Below are positions 1 through 8,146 of a DNA stretch of 64,000 bases, piece after piece; the first letter of the stretch is position 1, and the number at the start of each line of letters is the position of its first letter. This DNA is from an uncultured Draconibacterium sp. (GTDB lineage: Bacteria; Bacteroidota; Bacteroidia; Bacteroidales; Prolixibacteraceae). The stretch covers positions 124,001 through 188,000 of the forward strand of contig NZ_OY781982.1 in the NCBI RefSeq assembly GCF_963677565.1, written 5' to 3'. The notes beneath the pieces are model-generated. The model worked only from the letters and a program-made list of their open reading frames with translations. It was not told the DNA's origin and made no database searches. Both the position numbers and the translations under genes were made by a program.

Positions 1-600
1 TCTGTTCCGCGAATGGCACTGTTTGTATCGAAAATGCCGCATTGTTTGTTCGATATTCTGGCGCGTTACACAGCAGGTGAATGGGATGTTGAAATACCAA
101 TGATCATTAGTAACCATGAAACCTTACGTCCGGTTGCCGAACGTTTTGATATTGATTTTCATCATTTCCCGATAACAAAAGCAAACAAGGCCGAACAGGA
201 AGCTGCTGAGTTAAAATTGATGAAAGATAATAACATCGATTTTGTGGTTTTGGCGCGCTACATGCAGATTCTTTCTGAAGATTTTGTAAAGAATTATCCG
301 AATAAGGTGATTAACATTCACCATTCATTCTTGCCTGCATTTGCGGGTGCAAAACCTTATCACGCAGCACACGAGCGCGGCGTGAAAATTATTGGTGCAA
401 CAAGCCATTATGTAACTTCCGATCTTGATGCCGGCCCAATTATTGAACAAGACGTTACCCGCTGTAGCCACGTTGACACGGTAGAAAAACTAATTCGCAA
501 GGGTCGCGATCTGGAAAAGATTGTCCTTTCAAAAGCTGTTTACAAACACCTTCAGCGCAAAGTATTGGTTTACAAAAACAGAACAGTTGTGTTTAACTAG
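1..600 (+). CDS. purU: Formyltetrahydrofolate deformylase, C-terminal part (start outside window)
   Basis: PurU hydrolyses 10-formyl-THF to formate and THF in the cytosol, balancing one-carbon pools and feeding formate to purine synthesis. The frame is open from base 1, and the visible part is the formyltransferase-like hydrolase domain. It contains INIHHSFLPAF (catalytic-site His), the GARPYH-like segment GAKPYHAAHERGVKIIGATSHYV, and the LDAGPIIEQDV stretch typical of PurU. The N-terminal ACT domain, normally about 80 residues, must lie before base 1, so the first visible ATG at 13 is internal. The end VYKNRTVVFN matches the family C-terminus. Only 19 nt separate it from the next gene, so they may be cotranscribed. 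Family assignment is firm; only completeness is unknown. Confidence 0.93.
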   Translation, partial: SVPRMALFVSKMPHCLFDILARYTAGEWDVEIPMIISNHETLRPVAERFDIDFHHFPITKANKAEQEAAELKLMKDNNIDFVVLARYMQILSEDFVKNYPNKVINIHHSFLPAFAGAKPYHAAHERGVKIIGATSHYVTSDLDAGPIIEQDVTRCSHVDTVEKLIRKGRDLEKIVLSKAVYKHLQRKVLVYKNRTVVFN

Positions 601-619
601 AAACTGTAACAAAAGAAAT

Positions 620-1168
620 ATGAAAAAACTACTATCCATCCTCAGCATAACATTATTCGCAATGACAGCATTTGCACAACTAAGCACAATTCCGGAGAAA
701 GAAATTCCGGAAGATTACGGTTACATTGTGAAAATTGGCCAGCAAATGCCGGCAATTGAAATGGAACTAACCGACGGTACAAAAGTATCGACAGCCGATT
801 TAAAAGGAAAAGTAACGATGTTACAGTTTACCGCCAGCTGGTGTTCGGTTTGCCGAAAAGAAATGCCGCATATTGAAAAAGACATTTGGCAAAAACACAA
901 GGATAACGATGATTTTGTATTGATTGGTGTTGATATGGACGAACCGCTCGATAAGGTTAAAGATTTTAAAGAAACGATGAAGATAACCTATCCGCTGGCA
1001 CTTGACCCTGGCGCTGATATCTTTTACACTTTCGCGGCAAAAGGCGCCGGAGTTACCAGAAACGTAATTATCGACAAAACAGGAAAGATTGTATACATGA
1101 CCCGCTTGTTTAAAGAAGAAGAGTTCAAAGAAATGGTGGATGTAATCGATCTTTTATTGAAAAAATAA
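620..1168 (+). CDS. TlpA/ResA-like periplasmic thioredoxin
   Basis: A Sec signal peptide (about residues 1-18, ending FAQ) leads into an AhpC/TSA-Redoxin thioredoxin fold of 182 aa. The redox site WCSVC has Cys at about 75 and 78 and is followed by RKEMPHIEK, as in TlpA/ResA proteins. The cis-Pro loop region GVTRNVIIDKTGKIVY is also present. Likely role: reducing disulfides of periplasmic substrates such as apocytochrome CXXCH cysteines or metal-site proteins. That is inference, though a large c-type cytochrome island starts about 2.6 kb downstream. The ATG at 620 is chosen because an upstream in-frame ATG (521) would add residues that read from the end of purU and would bury the signal peptide. 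hisH starts 14 nt after its stop. Confidence 0.85.
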   Translation: MKKLLSILSITLFAMTAFAQLSTIPEKEIPEDYGYIVKIGQQMPAIEMELTDGTKVSTADLKGKVTMLQFTASWCSVCRKEMPHIEKDIWQKHKDNDDFVLIGVDMDEPLDKVKDFKETMKITYPLALDPGADIFYTFAAKGAGVTRNVIIDKTGKIVYMTRLFKEEEFKEMVDVIDLLLKK

Positions 1169-1182
1169 AAGCCGGAATAAAC

Positions 1183-1782
1183 ATGAATATTGTAATAATA
1201 AAATACAACGCCGGGAACATTGAGTCGGTAAACAATGCGCTAAACCGTCTGGACGTGAATGCTGAAATAACTGCCGATCACGACAAGATAAGAAATGCTG
1301 ATAAAGTTATTTTCCCGGGAGTTGGTGAAGCCAGTACTACCATGGCTTACCTGCGCGAAAACAAGCTCGATGAACTGATCGTTTCATTAAAACAACCGGT
1401 TTTGGGTATTTGCTTGGGATTGCAGCTGATGTGTTCGCATTCGGAAGAAAATGATACAGAATGCCTTGGCATTTTCGATGAAAAGGTGAAACGCTTTATT
1501 CCAAAGCCTGGCGAAGAATATATTACTAAAGTTCCTCACATGGGCTGGAATGCCATTAAAGACCTGAAAAGCGACCTTTTTTCGTCCGATCTGGAAAATG
1601 AGTACGTTTATTTTGTACACTCGTATTACGCCGAAAAAAGCGAGCATACCATTGCAACCTGCGACTATATTCTGCCGTTCAGTGCTGCATTGCATCGCGA
1701 TAATTTTTATGCTACACAATTCCACCCTGAAAAAAGCGGGACAATTGGTGCAAAAATATTGGAGAACTTCCTAAAACTCTGA
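1183..1782 (+). CDS. hisH: Imidazole glycerol phosphate synthase, glutaminase subunit HisH
   Basis: HisH releases ammonia from glutamine and passes it to HisF, which makes IGP and AICAR in histidine synthesis. The 199-aa protein is a complete class I glutamine amidotransferase: oxyanion region FPGVGEA, nucleophile Cys about 77 in GICLGLQLM, and the His-Glu pair in QFHPEKSG near the C-terminus. HVGWN-type PHMGWN is also present. The partner hisF and other his genes are not in the window. Here hisH sits between a thioredoxin gene and argB, an unusual detached position for a gene normally in the his operon. The ATG is 14 nt after the preceding stop. Family assignment is firm. Confidence 0.92.
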   Translation: MNIVIIKYNAGNIESVNNALNRLDVNAEITADHDKIRNADKVIFPGVGEASTTMAYLRENKLDELIVSLKQPVLGICLGLQLMCSHSEENDTECLGIFDEKVKRFIPKPGEEYITKVPHMGWNAIKDLKSDLFSSDLENEYVYFVHSYYAEKSEHTIATCDYILPFSAALHRDNFYATQFHPEKSGTIGAKILENFLKL

Positions 1783-1793
1783 GTATACTGACG

Positions 1794-1801
1794 TAACTTT
1801 G
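1794..1801 (+). promoter_or_regulatory. Candidate Bacteroidota -7 element (TAACTTTG) before argB
   Basis: TAACTTTG matches the Bacteroidota -7 consensus TAnnTTTG and lies just after the hisH stop, 71 nt before the argB ATG. No clear TTTG -33 element is seen at the usual spacing, so this is a candidate only. Confidence 0.35.
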
Positions 1802-1872
1802 TAACAACAATTAAAAACCGAATTAAACGTTCTTCAAACTGAAGAATTAAAATATCATATATCAGCACAAGC

Positions 1873-2640
1873 ATGGACAGGTTAACAATTATAAAAGTAG
1901 GTGGGAAAGTAGTTGAAGAATCCGAATCGTTAAATGCGCTGCTCGATCAGTTCAGTAAAATATCCGGAAACAAATTACTGGTTCATGGAGGAGGACGAAC
2001 AGCTACAGAAATAGCCCGGCGCCTGGGAATTGAAACAAAAATGGTGGATGGCCGCCGTATTACCGATTCCGATATGCTTGAAGTTGTAACCATGGTCTAC
2101 GGAGGATTGGTGAATAAAAAGATTGTTGCAGGATTGCAGGCTCGAGACATGAATGCAGTTGGTCTTACCGGGGCCGACCTCGGATTAATAAAAGCCCACA
2201 AACGCCCGGTTCAGGAGATTGATTATGGTTTTGTTGGCGATGTAGACGATGTTAACGCACGCGAACTTCGAATGCTCATTGATGAAAATGTAATTCCTGT
2301 GGTAGCACCGCTAACCCACGATGCCAATGGCCAGCTACTAAATACAAATGCCGATACCATTGCCTCTGAATTAGCCGTTGAATTATCCAACTACTTTAAG
2401 GTATACCTTTTCTACTGTTTTGAAAAACGTGGAGTATTAACCGATCCAAACGATGAAACTTCTGTAATTTACGATTTGGACTACAAATTATTTGATCAGT
2501 ACAAAAACGAAGGCATTATTAGCGAAGGAATGATTCCGAAGCTGGATAATGGTTTCCGTGCAAAAGCAAAAGGTGTGCAGGAAATTCTGATTACTAATCC
2601 TGAAAACATTGCAACCGGACGAGGCACGCGACTAATATAA
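1873..2640 (+). CDS. argB: Acetylglutamate kinase
   Basis: ArgB phosphorylates N-acetylglutamate, the second step of arginine synthesis, in the cytosol. The 255-aa amino-acid-kinase fold has the N-terminal IIKVGGK phosphate-binding motif, the LVHGGGRTATE glycine-rich loop, substrate-site residues around RRITDSDMLEV, and the ADTIASELA and SEGMIPKLDNG segments typical of ArgB. Length and start (MDRLTIIKVGGK) are normal. A 90-nt gap with a -7-like box separates it from hisH, so it may be its own transcription unit. No other arg genes are nearby. The next gene, a CRP/FNR regulator, lies 304 nt downstream. Confidence 0.92.
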   Translation: MDRLTIIKVGGKVVEESESLNALLDQFSKISGNKLLVHGGGRTATEIARRLGIETKMVDGRRITDSDMLEVVTMVYGGLVNKKIVAGLQARDMNAVGLTGADLGLIKAHKRPVQEIDYGFVGDVDDVNARELRMLIDENVIPVVAPLTHDANGQLLNTNADTIASELAVELSNYFKVYLFYCFEKRGVLTDPNDETSVIYDLDYKLFDQYKNEGIISEGMIPKLDNGFRAKAKGVQEILITNPENIATGRGTRLI

Positions 2641-2944
2641 TTCCTCAATTTAATTGCAACCCTAACACTCCTCTGCTCGTTAAACTTTACGAGTAGATAC
2701 ATGTTATTATATATTGATATCAGTTTTGAAACGATTGCTGAAAAGGCAGTTCTTATTTCTCTCATGACCAGGTTTTGGCCAGAGAAAACTGAATTTCACA
2801 TTGGTTCATTAAAATTATATCACAAAGTGATGTTTTTATATATTGAAATATTTTACTATGTTGAAGTTCTAAAACAGAATTGTGCAAAATATTATGAAGC
2901 GAGAAAACTAATAACTATAACTAACTAAATACCAAAACGTTAAA
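2641..2944. other. Intergenic stretch between argB and the FNR-like regulator
   Basis: No convincing gene is seen in these 304 bases. They contain a small perfect inverted repeat, ATCAC-AAA-GTGAT, at about 2820-2832 followed by a T run, which could be a weak terminator or an operator, and an imperfect CTCGT...ACGAG hairpin near 2677-2694. The 75-codon open frame here has no recognisable protein features. No clear TAnnTTTG promoter was found. Confidence 0.4.
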
Positions 2945-3676
2945 ATGAACAGTATTAATACCGGAGATTGTATTAAAAAGGGGAAGCTTAATGGAGGAGG
3001 TTGTAATACTTGTATAAAAAATTACAAACACAATATCTTTTCACCTTTAAGTGAAGAGGAAATTGACTTTCTGGTAGACAAAAAAAGACAAATTATTTAC
3101 AATGTTGGAGAAACCATTGCGAAACAAAATACAGCATCAACTTCAGTAATTTGTATTAACGAAGGCCTTGCAAAATTTTATGTCGAAAGTTCAAGTGGTA
3201 AGAACGTTATTATAAGAATTGCCAAAGCAGGAGATTTTATCACCGGCGGTGGACTGTTTAATGGAAATGTGCAGCATTTTAGTGTATCGGCTATAACCAA
3301 AGTAACATGCTGTATGATTGATTCGGCCAACCTGACCGGCATTTTGGAAAACAACAGCGATTTTGCAGTAAAGTTATTACGAAACCACACCAAACAAAAT
3401 AATTACCTACTTAAAAAACTGGTCGACCATACCCAAAAATATATGCCTGGAAGAGTAGCCGATACTTTATTGTATTTAAAGAATGAAATTTTCAATTCTG
3501 AAAGCTTTTCGGTACCACTTACGCGGCAGGAATTAGCAGACATGTCGAACATGACAAAAGAAAGCTTTGTGAGGATACTACATCAATTTAAAGATTCAAA
3601 ATACATCGATACCAAGGGAAACACAATCAGCATTTTAGACGAAAGTTCATTAGTTTCCATCAGTCAAAACGGATAA
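2945..3676 (+). CDS. CRP/FNR-family transcriptional regulator with FNR-like cysteines
   Basis: This 243-aa protein has an N-terminal cyclic-nucleotide-type beta-barrel, a dimer helix and a C-terminal winged helix (about residues 180-235). The N-terminus holds Cys at 9, 20 and 23, and a further CC pair at 122-123. E. coli FNR binds its [4Fe-4S] cluster through Cys20, 23, 29 and 122, so a redox or oxygen/NO-sensing cluster is a fair inference. The recognition helix MTKESFVRIL keeps the E and R used by CRP/FNR proteins to read TGA half-sites, but has V where FNR has Ser. A long palindrome overlapping its stop codon contains an FNR-like core. It lies directly upstream of the cytochrome island and is the likely regulator of it. 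The exact ligand is unknown. Confidence 0.85.
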   Translation: MNSINTGDCIKKGKLNGGGCNTCIKNYKHNIFSPLSEEEIDFLVDKKRQIIYNVGETIAKQNTASTSVICINEGLAKFYVESSSGKNVIIRIAKAGDFITGGGLFNGNVQHFSVSAITKVTCCMIDSANLTGILENNSDFAVKLLRNHTKQNNYLLKKLVDHTQKYMPGRVADTLLYLKNEIFNSESFSVPLTRQELADMSNMTKESFVRILHQFKDSKYIDTKGNTISILDESSLVSISQNG

Positions 3677-3696
3677 TTGACATATATCAATTATCC
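3671..3696. promoter_or_regulatory. 26-bp palindrome with FNR-like core, overlapping the regulator stop codon
   Basis: Perfect 10-bp arms, GGATAATTGA and TCAATTATCC, flank the 6-nt centre CATATA. The inner 14 bases, TTGACATATATCAA (3677-3690), match the FNR consensus TTGAT-N4-ATCAA at nine of ten positions. The TAA stop of the regulator (3674-3676) is inside the left arm. The site lies 125 nt before the first cytochrome gene. It could be an operator for the regulator, or an intrinsic hairpin ending its transcript; the downstream sequence is AT-rich but lacks a clean T run. Confidence 0.55.
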
Positions 3697-3821
3697 GATT
3701 ATTTATTATCAATTTTCCTATTCTGTTATATCATTTGGCCCCTTACAGTTCATAATGGTTATCCTACTACTTTTATTGCATAACTATAGTAAACAAATAT
3801 AAATACCTAATATACTACGTT

Positions 3822-4955
3822 ATGAACTACAAATCTATTTCAAAATTATTCATGCTAGGCTTTATTCTGGCATTCATGTTTTCTTCATGTACAAAAGAAG
3901 GGCCGATGGGGCCTGCCGGTGCTAACGGAATTGATGGCACAAACGGAACTGACGGTACCGACGGAGTTGATGGGAATGTTTCATGTTTGGTTTGTCACTC
4001 GGCTGAAGTGATGGATGAAATTACCCTTGCATTTGCAACAACCAAGCATGTTACTGGCTCATCATGGGCTCGGGGAACTTCTTCTTCTTGCGGGCGTTGT
4101 CACTCAAGCGATGGTTTTGTTGAGTATACAAGATCAGGAGAAGCAATTGGAGCTGCGATCTCAACATCCATGTCTTGTGAAACCTGCCACGACAATCATA
4201 GCAGTTTAGAAGAAGGAATTACTGCTCCTCTCCGAGATGTTGGTGATGAAGTTGAATTCATTGCTAACCCGGGAACTTCAAGAGATTTTGAAGCCGGTAA
4301 TTTATGTGCTACCTGTCACCAGGCACGCCGACCTCATACTGATTATTATGCATCAGAAGCAAAAACAGCTACTCGCACTTTCACAGGTGATGATATTGCA
4401 GTTTATCAAGCCCACGGTGCTGTTGGACCAAATGGATCAAAAACGTTAAATGCTACTAAAGATACATTAACTGTAGTATTTGATATTCCTACTACTCACG
4501 TTTATACCAGCAGTACACATGCCGGGCCACACCATGGTCCTCAAGCAAATATTATCGCTGCTAATATTGGTACCGCTCAAGGTGTACCATTTGAAGCACC
4601 ACACCACAACTGTGTAAATTGTCACTTACACGGCGATGCCGGTGGACATGGTCACACTTTCGCGCCTGATTACCCAACAATGTGTAACGATTGCCACGGA
4701 GACCTTGTTGATGTAGAAGGCGACCAGGCTGCTATTGCTGCGAGAATGGCTGTTGTTGAAGCTGCTTTAGAAGACATTGGTGCTATCCACGTTGCCGCAG
4801 ACGGAGTACATCCTATGTACGCGTCTTTACCAAAAGCACAGTGGGATGCATTTTGGAATTTTATGTGCTTGTGGGAAGACAGTAGCCACGGAGTGCATAA
4901 TTTCGTTTATGCAGACCAATTATTAGACCAGGCTGAAAATGCGTTAGGTCTGTAG
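3822..4955 (+). CDS. Hexaheme c-type cytochrome lipoprotein with collagen-like linker
   Basis: Signal peptide and lipobox FSSC (lipidated Cys about 23) predict a lipoprotein. Residues about 27-51 are eight or more Gly-X-Y triplets (GPMGPAG, then repeats of G-T/V/I-D/N), a collagen-like Asp-rich spacer. Six CXXCH heme sites follow: CLVCH, CGRCH, CETCH, CATCH, CVNCH and CNDCH. Extra His residues (for example in HAGPHHGP and HHNC) are available as distal ligands. Total 377 aa. It is the first gene of the electron-transfer island and is followed by a good terminator, so it may be transcribed separately. An outer-membrane or surface electron carrier is inferred from lipidation and the linker. No enzyme active site was recognised. 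Confidence 0.82.
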   Translation: MNYKSISKLFMLGFILAFMFSSCTKEGPMGPAGANGIDGTNGTDGTDGVDGNVSCLVCHSAEVMDEITLAFATTKHVTGSSWARGTSSSCGRCHSSDGFVEYTRSGEAIGAAISTSMSCETCHDNHSSLEEGITAPLRDVGDEVEFIANPGTSRDFEAGNLCATCHQARRPHTDYYASEAKTATRTFTGDDIAVYQAHGAVGPNGSKTLNATKDTLTVVFDIPTTHVYTSSTHAGPHHGPQANIIAANIGTAQGVPFEAPHHNCVNCHLHGDAGGHGHTFAPDYPTMCNDCHGDLVDVEGDQAAIAARMAVVEAALEDIGAIHVAADGVHPMYASLPKAQWDAFWNFMCLWEDSSHGVHNFVYADQLLDQAENALGL

Positions 4956-4996
4956 CAAACAGCTCTTTTGGAGTTACAATAATTTGAAAAAATAAC

Positions 4997-5035
4997 AAAG
5001 TCGGATATCTTTTTAAATTATATCCGACTTTTTAA
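4997..5035 (+). terminator. Rho-independent terminator after the hexaheme lipoprotein gene
   Basis: A 12-bp stem AAAGTCGGATAT / ATATCCGACTTT with an 11-nt loop is followed directly by TTTTAAAAA. Confidence 0.8.
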
Positions 5036-5048
5036 AAAATCAATACTC

Positions 5049-5426
5049 ATGAGGACATTGAAAACTCTTTTATCACTGATCGTATTAGCGATAATAATGA
5101 GTGGTTGTGCGTACAATTGGATTGTAGAAGAAGAGGTGATCGATCCTGGTGATCCTGATGCTCCTGAAGTATCGTTCTCTAGTGAAATCGTTCCGATTTT
5201 CTCTTCAAAATGCGTATCATGCCATTCCACTGGAAATCAAGCGCCAGACCTTACTCCTGAGAATGCGTATTCTTCACTAAACACCAGTCGTTATATAAAC
5301 ACTTCAGATCCCGCGTCAAGCTTGATATACACAAAACCAAGCCCAACAGGAAGCCACGTTAAGTATTCTGAAGCTGAAGCTGCATTGGTGCTAACCTGGA
5401 TTACGCAAGGAGCTCAAAATAATTAA
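5049..5426 (+). CDS. Monoheme c-type cytochrome lipoprotein
   Basis: A short (125 aa) lipoprotein with lipobox MSGC (Cys about 20) and one heme site, KCVSCHS, in a small cytochrome-c-like domain of the kind often annotated as cytochrome c or PSD1-type in Bacteroidota (IVPIFSSKCVSCHS, DLTPENAYSSL, WITQGAQ). There is no Met after the heme motif, so a Met distal ligand is unlikely; His in GSHVKYS is a candidate. It is 15 nt upstream of the DUF5777 barrel gene and almost certainly cotranscribed with it. A role as an outer-membrane electron shuttle paired with the barrel is inference. Confidence 0.8.
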   Translation: MRTLKTLLSLIVLAIIMSGCAYNWIVEEEVIDPGDPDAPEVSFSSEIVPIFSSKCVSCHSTGNQAPDLTPENAYSSLNTSRYINTSDPASSLIYTKPSPTGSHVKYSEAEAALVLTWITQGAQNN

Positions 5427-5441
5427 AAACCTAAACTGATA

Positions 5442-6338
5442 ATGATGAAAAAATACATATTGATTCTGATTATTTTAGGAGTTACTTTTTCCAGTTCATT
5501 TGCTCAGGAGGAGGCAGCTGATCCGGTATACGCATTTAACAGCGGTATATTGATTGATGCGCAAACGTCTTTTATTCCTGATGCGAGAACACTGGAATTT
5601 GTTATTCAACACAAATTTGGTTCACTCGAAAACGGTAAATCCGACTTGTGGGGAATTTATGCTCCGGGTTCTAATGTACGTTTAGGACTAAATTATGTAC
5701 CAATAAAAAATGTTCAAATCGGGGCAGGTATCACCAAAAAGTTTATGTACACCGATTTTAATGCAAAGTGGAAAGTACTTCAGCAAAAAACCAGCGGTAT
5801 GCCGGTTTCGTTCACCCTTTTTGGAAACGTCGCAATTGATGGAAGAAATGCTGAATCGATTGGAACCGGAAAAACCGTTGATACAAAAGGACAGACGATG
5901 CCTAATTATATTGACTTAAACGATCGCCTATCCTATTTCTCGCAGGCATTGGTTACACGTAAATTTTGCGAAGGTTTTACATTACAGGCCGGAGCAAGTT
6001 TTACCCACTATAATATGGCAGGCTGGGATTACAACCACGATGTAATTGGTCTTCATTTTAGTGGAAAGATTAAATTCTCTCCACAGGGATCTTTTATTTT
6101 CAACTACGACAAGCCTCTTAAGATTAAAGACATTACAGAACAGTACACCTGGGATACTCATGCTAAAGAAAACCTGGCAGTTGGTGTTGAATTTTTTACG
6201 TTCACCCACGCTTTCCAAATATATGTTGGAACGGCACAGGGAATACTTCCGCAGGATATGATGATGTATAACCAAAACGACTGGACCAACAAAGGACTGG
6301 CCATTGGTTTCACAATTACCCGTATTTGGATGTTCTAA
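5442..6338 (+). CDS. DUF5777-family outer-membrane beta-barrel protein
   Basis: A 298-aa protein with a Sec signal peptide (ending SFAQ). Its body is rich in alternating hydrophobic/aromatic strands (LEFVIQHKFG, VRLGLNYVP, VQIGAGITKKF, LAVGVEFFTFTHAFQIYVG), and it ends in the aromatic residues RIWMF, typical of a BAM-targeted outer-membrane barrel. The sequence resembles the DUF5777 family, which in Bacteroidota commonly sits beside multiheme cytochromes; its biochemical function is not established. Two adjacent ATGs (5442 and 5445) are possible starts. It lies between cytochrome genes and is followed by a terminator. It could hold a cytochrome across the outer membrane, by analogy with porin-cytochrome conduits; this is inference. 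Confidence 0.75.
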   Translation: MMKKYILILIILGVTFSSSFAQEEAADPVYAFNSGILIDAQTSFIPDARTLEFVIQHKFGSLENGKSDLWGIYAPGSNVRLGLNYVPIKNVQIGAGITKKFMYTDFNAKWKVLQQKTSGMPVSFTLFGNVAIDGRNAESIGTGKTVDTKGQTMPNYIDLNDRLSYFSQALVTRKFCEGFTLQAGASFTHYNMAGWDYNHDVIGLHFSGKIKFSPQGSFIFNYDKPLKIKDITEQYTWDTHAKENLAVGVEFFTFTHAFQIYVGTAQGILPQDMMMYNQNDWTNKGLAIGFTITRIWMF

Positions 6339-6362
6339 AAAGTGAAAAAAATAAATGAAAAG

Positions 6363-6397
6363 ATGGTAATATCAGTTCTAACGATATTACCATTTTT
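6363..6397 (+). terminator. Rho-independent terminator after the DUF5777 barrel gene
   Basis: An 11-bp stem, ATGGTAATATC pairing with GATATTACCAT, with a 9-nt loop and a TTTTT tail. Confidence 0.75.
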
Positions 6398-6448
6398 CAT
6401 TCGGTTAAGGTATAGCAGAATTAGAGACTTATTTATACGAATTAATCC

Positions 6449-7387
6449 ATGAAATATTTCGCACCATTACAACTTATTTTGGTATTAGCATTTTCGTTAA
6501 AAAGCTTTGGACAATTTTACGATGATCCAAAAAATCATGATTGTTTACGGTGTCACTCACAGCAAACCTATTCGTTTCATAACGATATGATGGATACTGA
6601 AGAGAAACGCCTTATGAATCCATATCTGATTATTGATACGATTCAACTGCGGGCCGGAGTTCATCAAAGTTTTGACTGTACCGATTGTCACTCGTATGAC
6701 TATTTTACTTATCCACACGACGCTTCATTAAAGTTAGAACCTTTAATGACCTGTTTAGATTGCCACGGCGGAGACGAATCGTATGCAAAATACGAGTTTG
6801 AAAGAATTAATGAGGAAGTTGCAAAAAGTATTCACCACGAAAGCTTTGGTGACAATTTCACCTGCTCGAAATGCCATAACCAACATTATTACACTACTAG
6901 TGCACGTACAAGCAGCAGTATTACAGAAATTGTTGAAAACAGTAATGAAATGTGTTTATCGTGTCACAGCGACATGAAAAGATTCAGTTTGGTTTCTGAT
7001 AACGAAAAAGCTGCAGTGGTTGACATTCACGACTGGCTTCCTAACCGGGAATTACATTTTAAACACGTTCGTTGCATTGAGTGCCATACCGCGGTTGAAG
7101 AAGATTTAATGGTGTCACACAACATTCTTTCAAAAGAAGATGCAGTGCGACGTTGTGCCGAATGTCACTCTGCAAATTCATTGTTGAAAGCATCGTTGTA
7201 TAAATACCAGAACCTGCAGGAAAGAGCAGAGGACGGAACTGCATTAGGAATGCTTTCAAATGAAAATTACGTAATCGGATCGCACCAAATCCCGATATTG
7301 AAAACAATTAGCCTGATTATCTTTTTTGCATCATTAGCAGGAATTACCATTCACGTGATTTTTAGAATTATTATCAAAAAGAAATAA
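6449..7387 (+). CDS. Heptaheme c-type cytochrome with C-terminal membrane anchor
   Basis: A 312-aa protein with a signal peptide (ending SFGQ), seven CXXCH motifs (CLRCH, CTDCH, CLDCH, CSKCH, CLSCH, CIECH, CAECH) and a C-terminal hydrophobic helix, ISLIIFFASLAGITIHVIF, followed by RIIIKKK. This predicts a periplasm-facing domain anchored in the inner membrane. The gene ends 2 nt before a cytochrome b561-type gene, so the two probably form a quinone-linked membrane complex: b-type subunit to heptaheme subunit to downstream carriers. No nitrite, sulfite or thiosulfate active-site signature was recognised, so the acceptor is unknown. Confidence 0.82.
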   Translation: MKYFAPLQLILVLAFSLKSFGQFYDDPKNHDCLRCHSQQTYSFHNDMMDTEEKRLMNPYLIIDTIQLRAGVHQSFDCTDCHSYDYFTYPHDASLKLEPLMTCLDCHGGDESYAKYEFERINEEVAKSIHHESFGDNFTCSKCHNQHYYTTSARTSSSITEIVENSNEMCLSCHSDMKRFSLVSDNEKAAVVDIHDWLPNRELHFKHVRCIECHTAVEEDLMVSHNILSKEDAVRRCAECHSANSLLKASLYKYQNLQERAEDGTALGMLSNENYVIGSHQIPILKTISLIIFFASLAGITIHVIFRIIIKKK

Positions 7388-7389
7388 CA

Positions 7390-8007
7390 ATGAGCTCAGA
7401 AAATAAAATATATTTCTATCCACTTTGGTTACGCATTTGGCACGGAATAAACGCCTTGGGTATTATACTTCTTATAATTACCGGAATAAGCATGAATTCG
7501 GGTTTTGAGGATTCGCTTATCAGCTTTAAACTCATCATTACCGTACACAACTATTCGGGAGTAATTGTAACGCTTAATTACGGACTCTTTTTATTTGGGA
7601 ATATATTTACAAGCAATAAAAAATTCTACATTATAAAACCACGTAACTTCCTGAAACGCCCAATGAAACAAGCTTATTATTATGCATGGGGAATGTTTCA
7701 TGGAATGAAGGCACCCTACCCGCTTTCTGAAAAAAGAAAATTTAATCCGCTGCAAAAATATACTTACCTGGCTGTTATGTATTTGGTTGTACCACTGGTA
7801 ATAATAAGCGGAATTGGATTAATGTTTCCCGAACTGATCTTTAATAAAATTTATAATATCAGCGGAGTACTTATCACTGCTGTAGTACACTCTGCTATGG
7901 GATTCTTTATTTCTATTTTCCTGGTAATCCACCTTTATATTGCATCAATTGGTAAATCTCCGCTCGATAATTTCAGAAGTATAGTAAATGGGTGGCACCA
8001 TGTTTAA
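7390..8007 (+). CDS. Cytochrome b561-type (formate dehydrogenase gamma / hydrogenase-b-like) membrane subunit
   Basis: A 205-aa integral membrane protein with about four hydrophobic helices. Candidate heme-b His residues are in the first helix (LRIWHGINALG), the second (ITVHNYSGVIV) and the last ones (AVVHSAMGFF, LVIHLYIASIG). This is the pattern of the Ni/Fe-hydrogenase or thiosulfate-reductase b subunit family that exchanges electrons between quinol and periplasmic partners. It starts 2 nt after the anchored heptaheme cytochrome gene, indicating translational coupling and a joint complex. It resembles the membrane part of the 944-aa fusion encoded next. Direction of electron flow cannot be read from sequence. 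Confidence 0.8.
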   Translation: MSSENKIYFYPLWLRIWHGINALGIILLIITGISMNSGFEDSLISFKLIITVHNYSGVIVTLNYGLFLFGNIFTSNKKFYIIKPRNFLKRPMKQAYYYAWGMFHGMKAPYPLSEKRKFNPLQKYTYLAVMYLVVPLVIISGIGLMFPELIFNKIYNISGVLITAVVHSAMGFFISIFLVIHLYIASIGKSPLDNFRSIVNGWHHV

Positions 8008-8146
8008 AAACCAAGTATAACAAAAATAAACAGTAGGTAAACAAAACAAAAAAACAGCATATAAGGCATTAGCACACAATACATAAGTTGTTAGCTCGCT
8101 CTGAAAAAAGAAAGATTTTTTTAGTCATTTAATAAAAGGACGCGGT

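Noticed and set aside
2701..2928. 75-codon frame between argB and the FNR-like gene
   Set aside because: AT-rich, biased amino acids, no recognisable domain and no promoter or start context.
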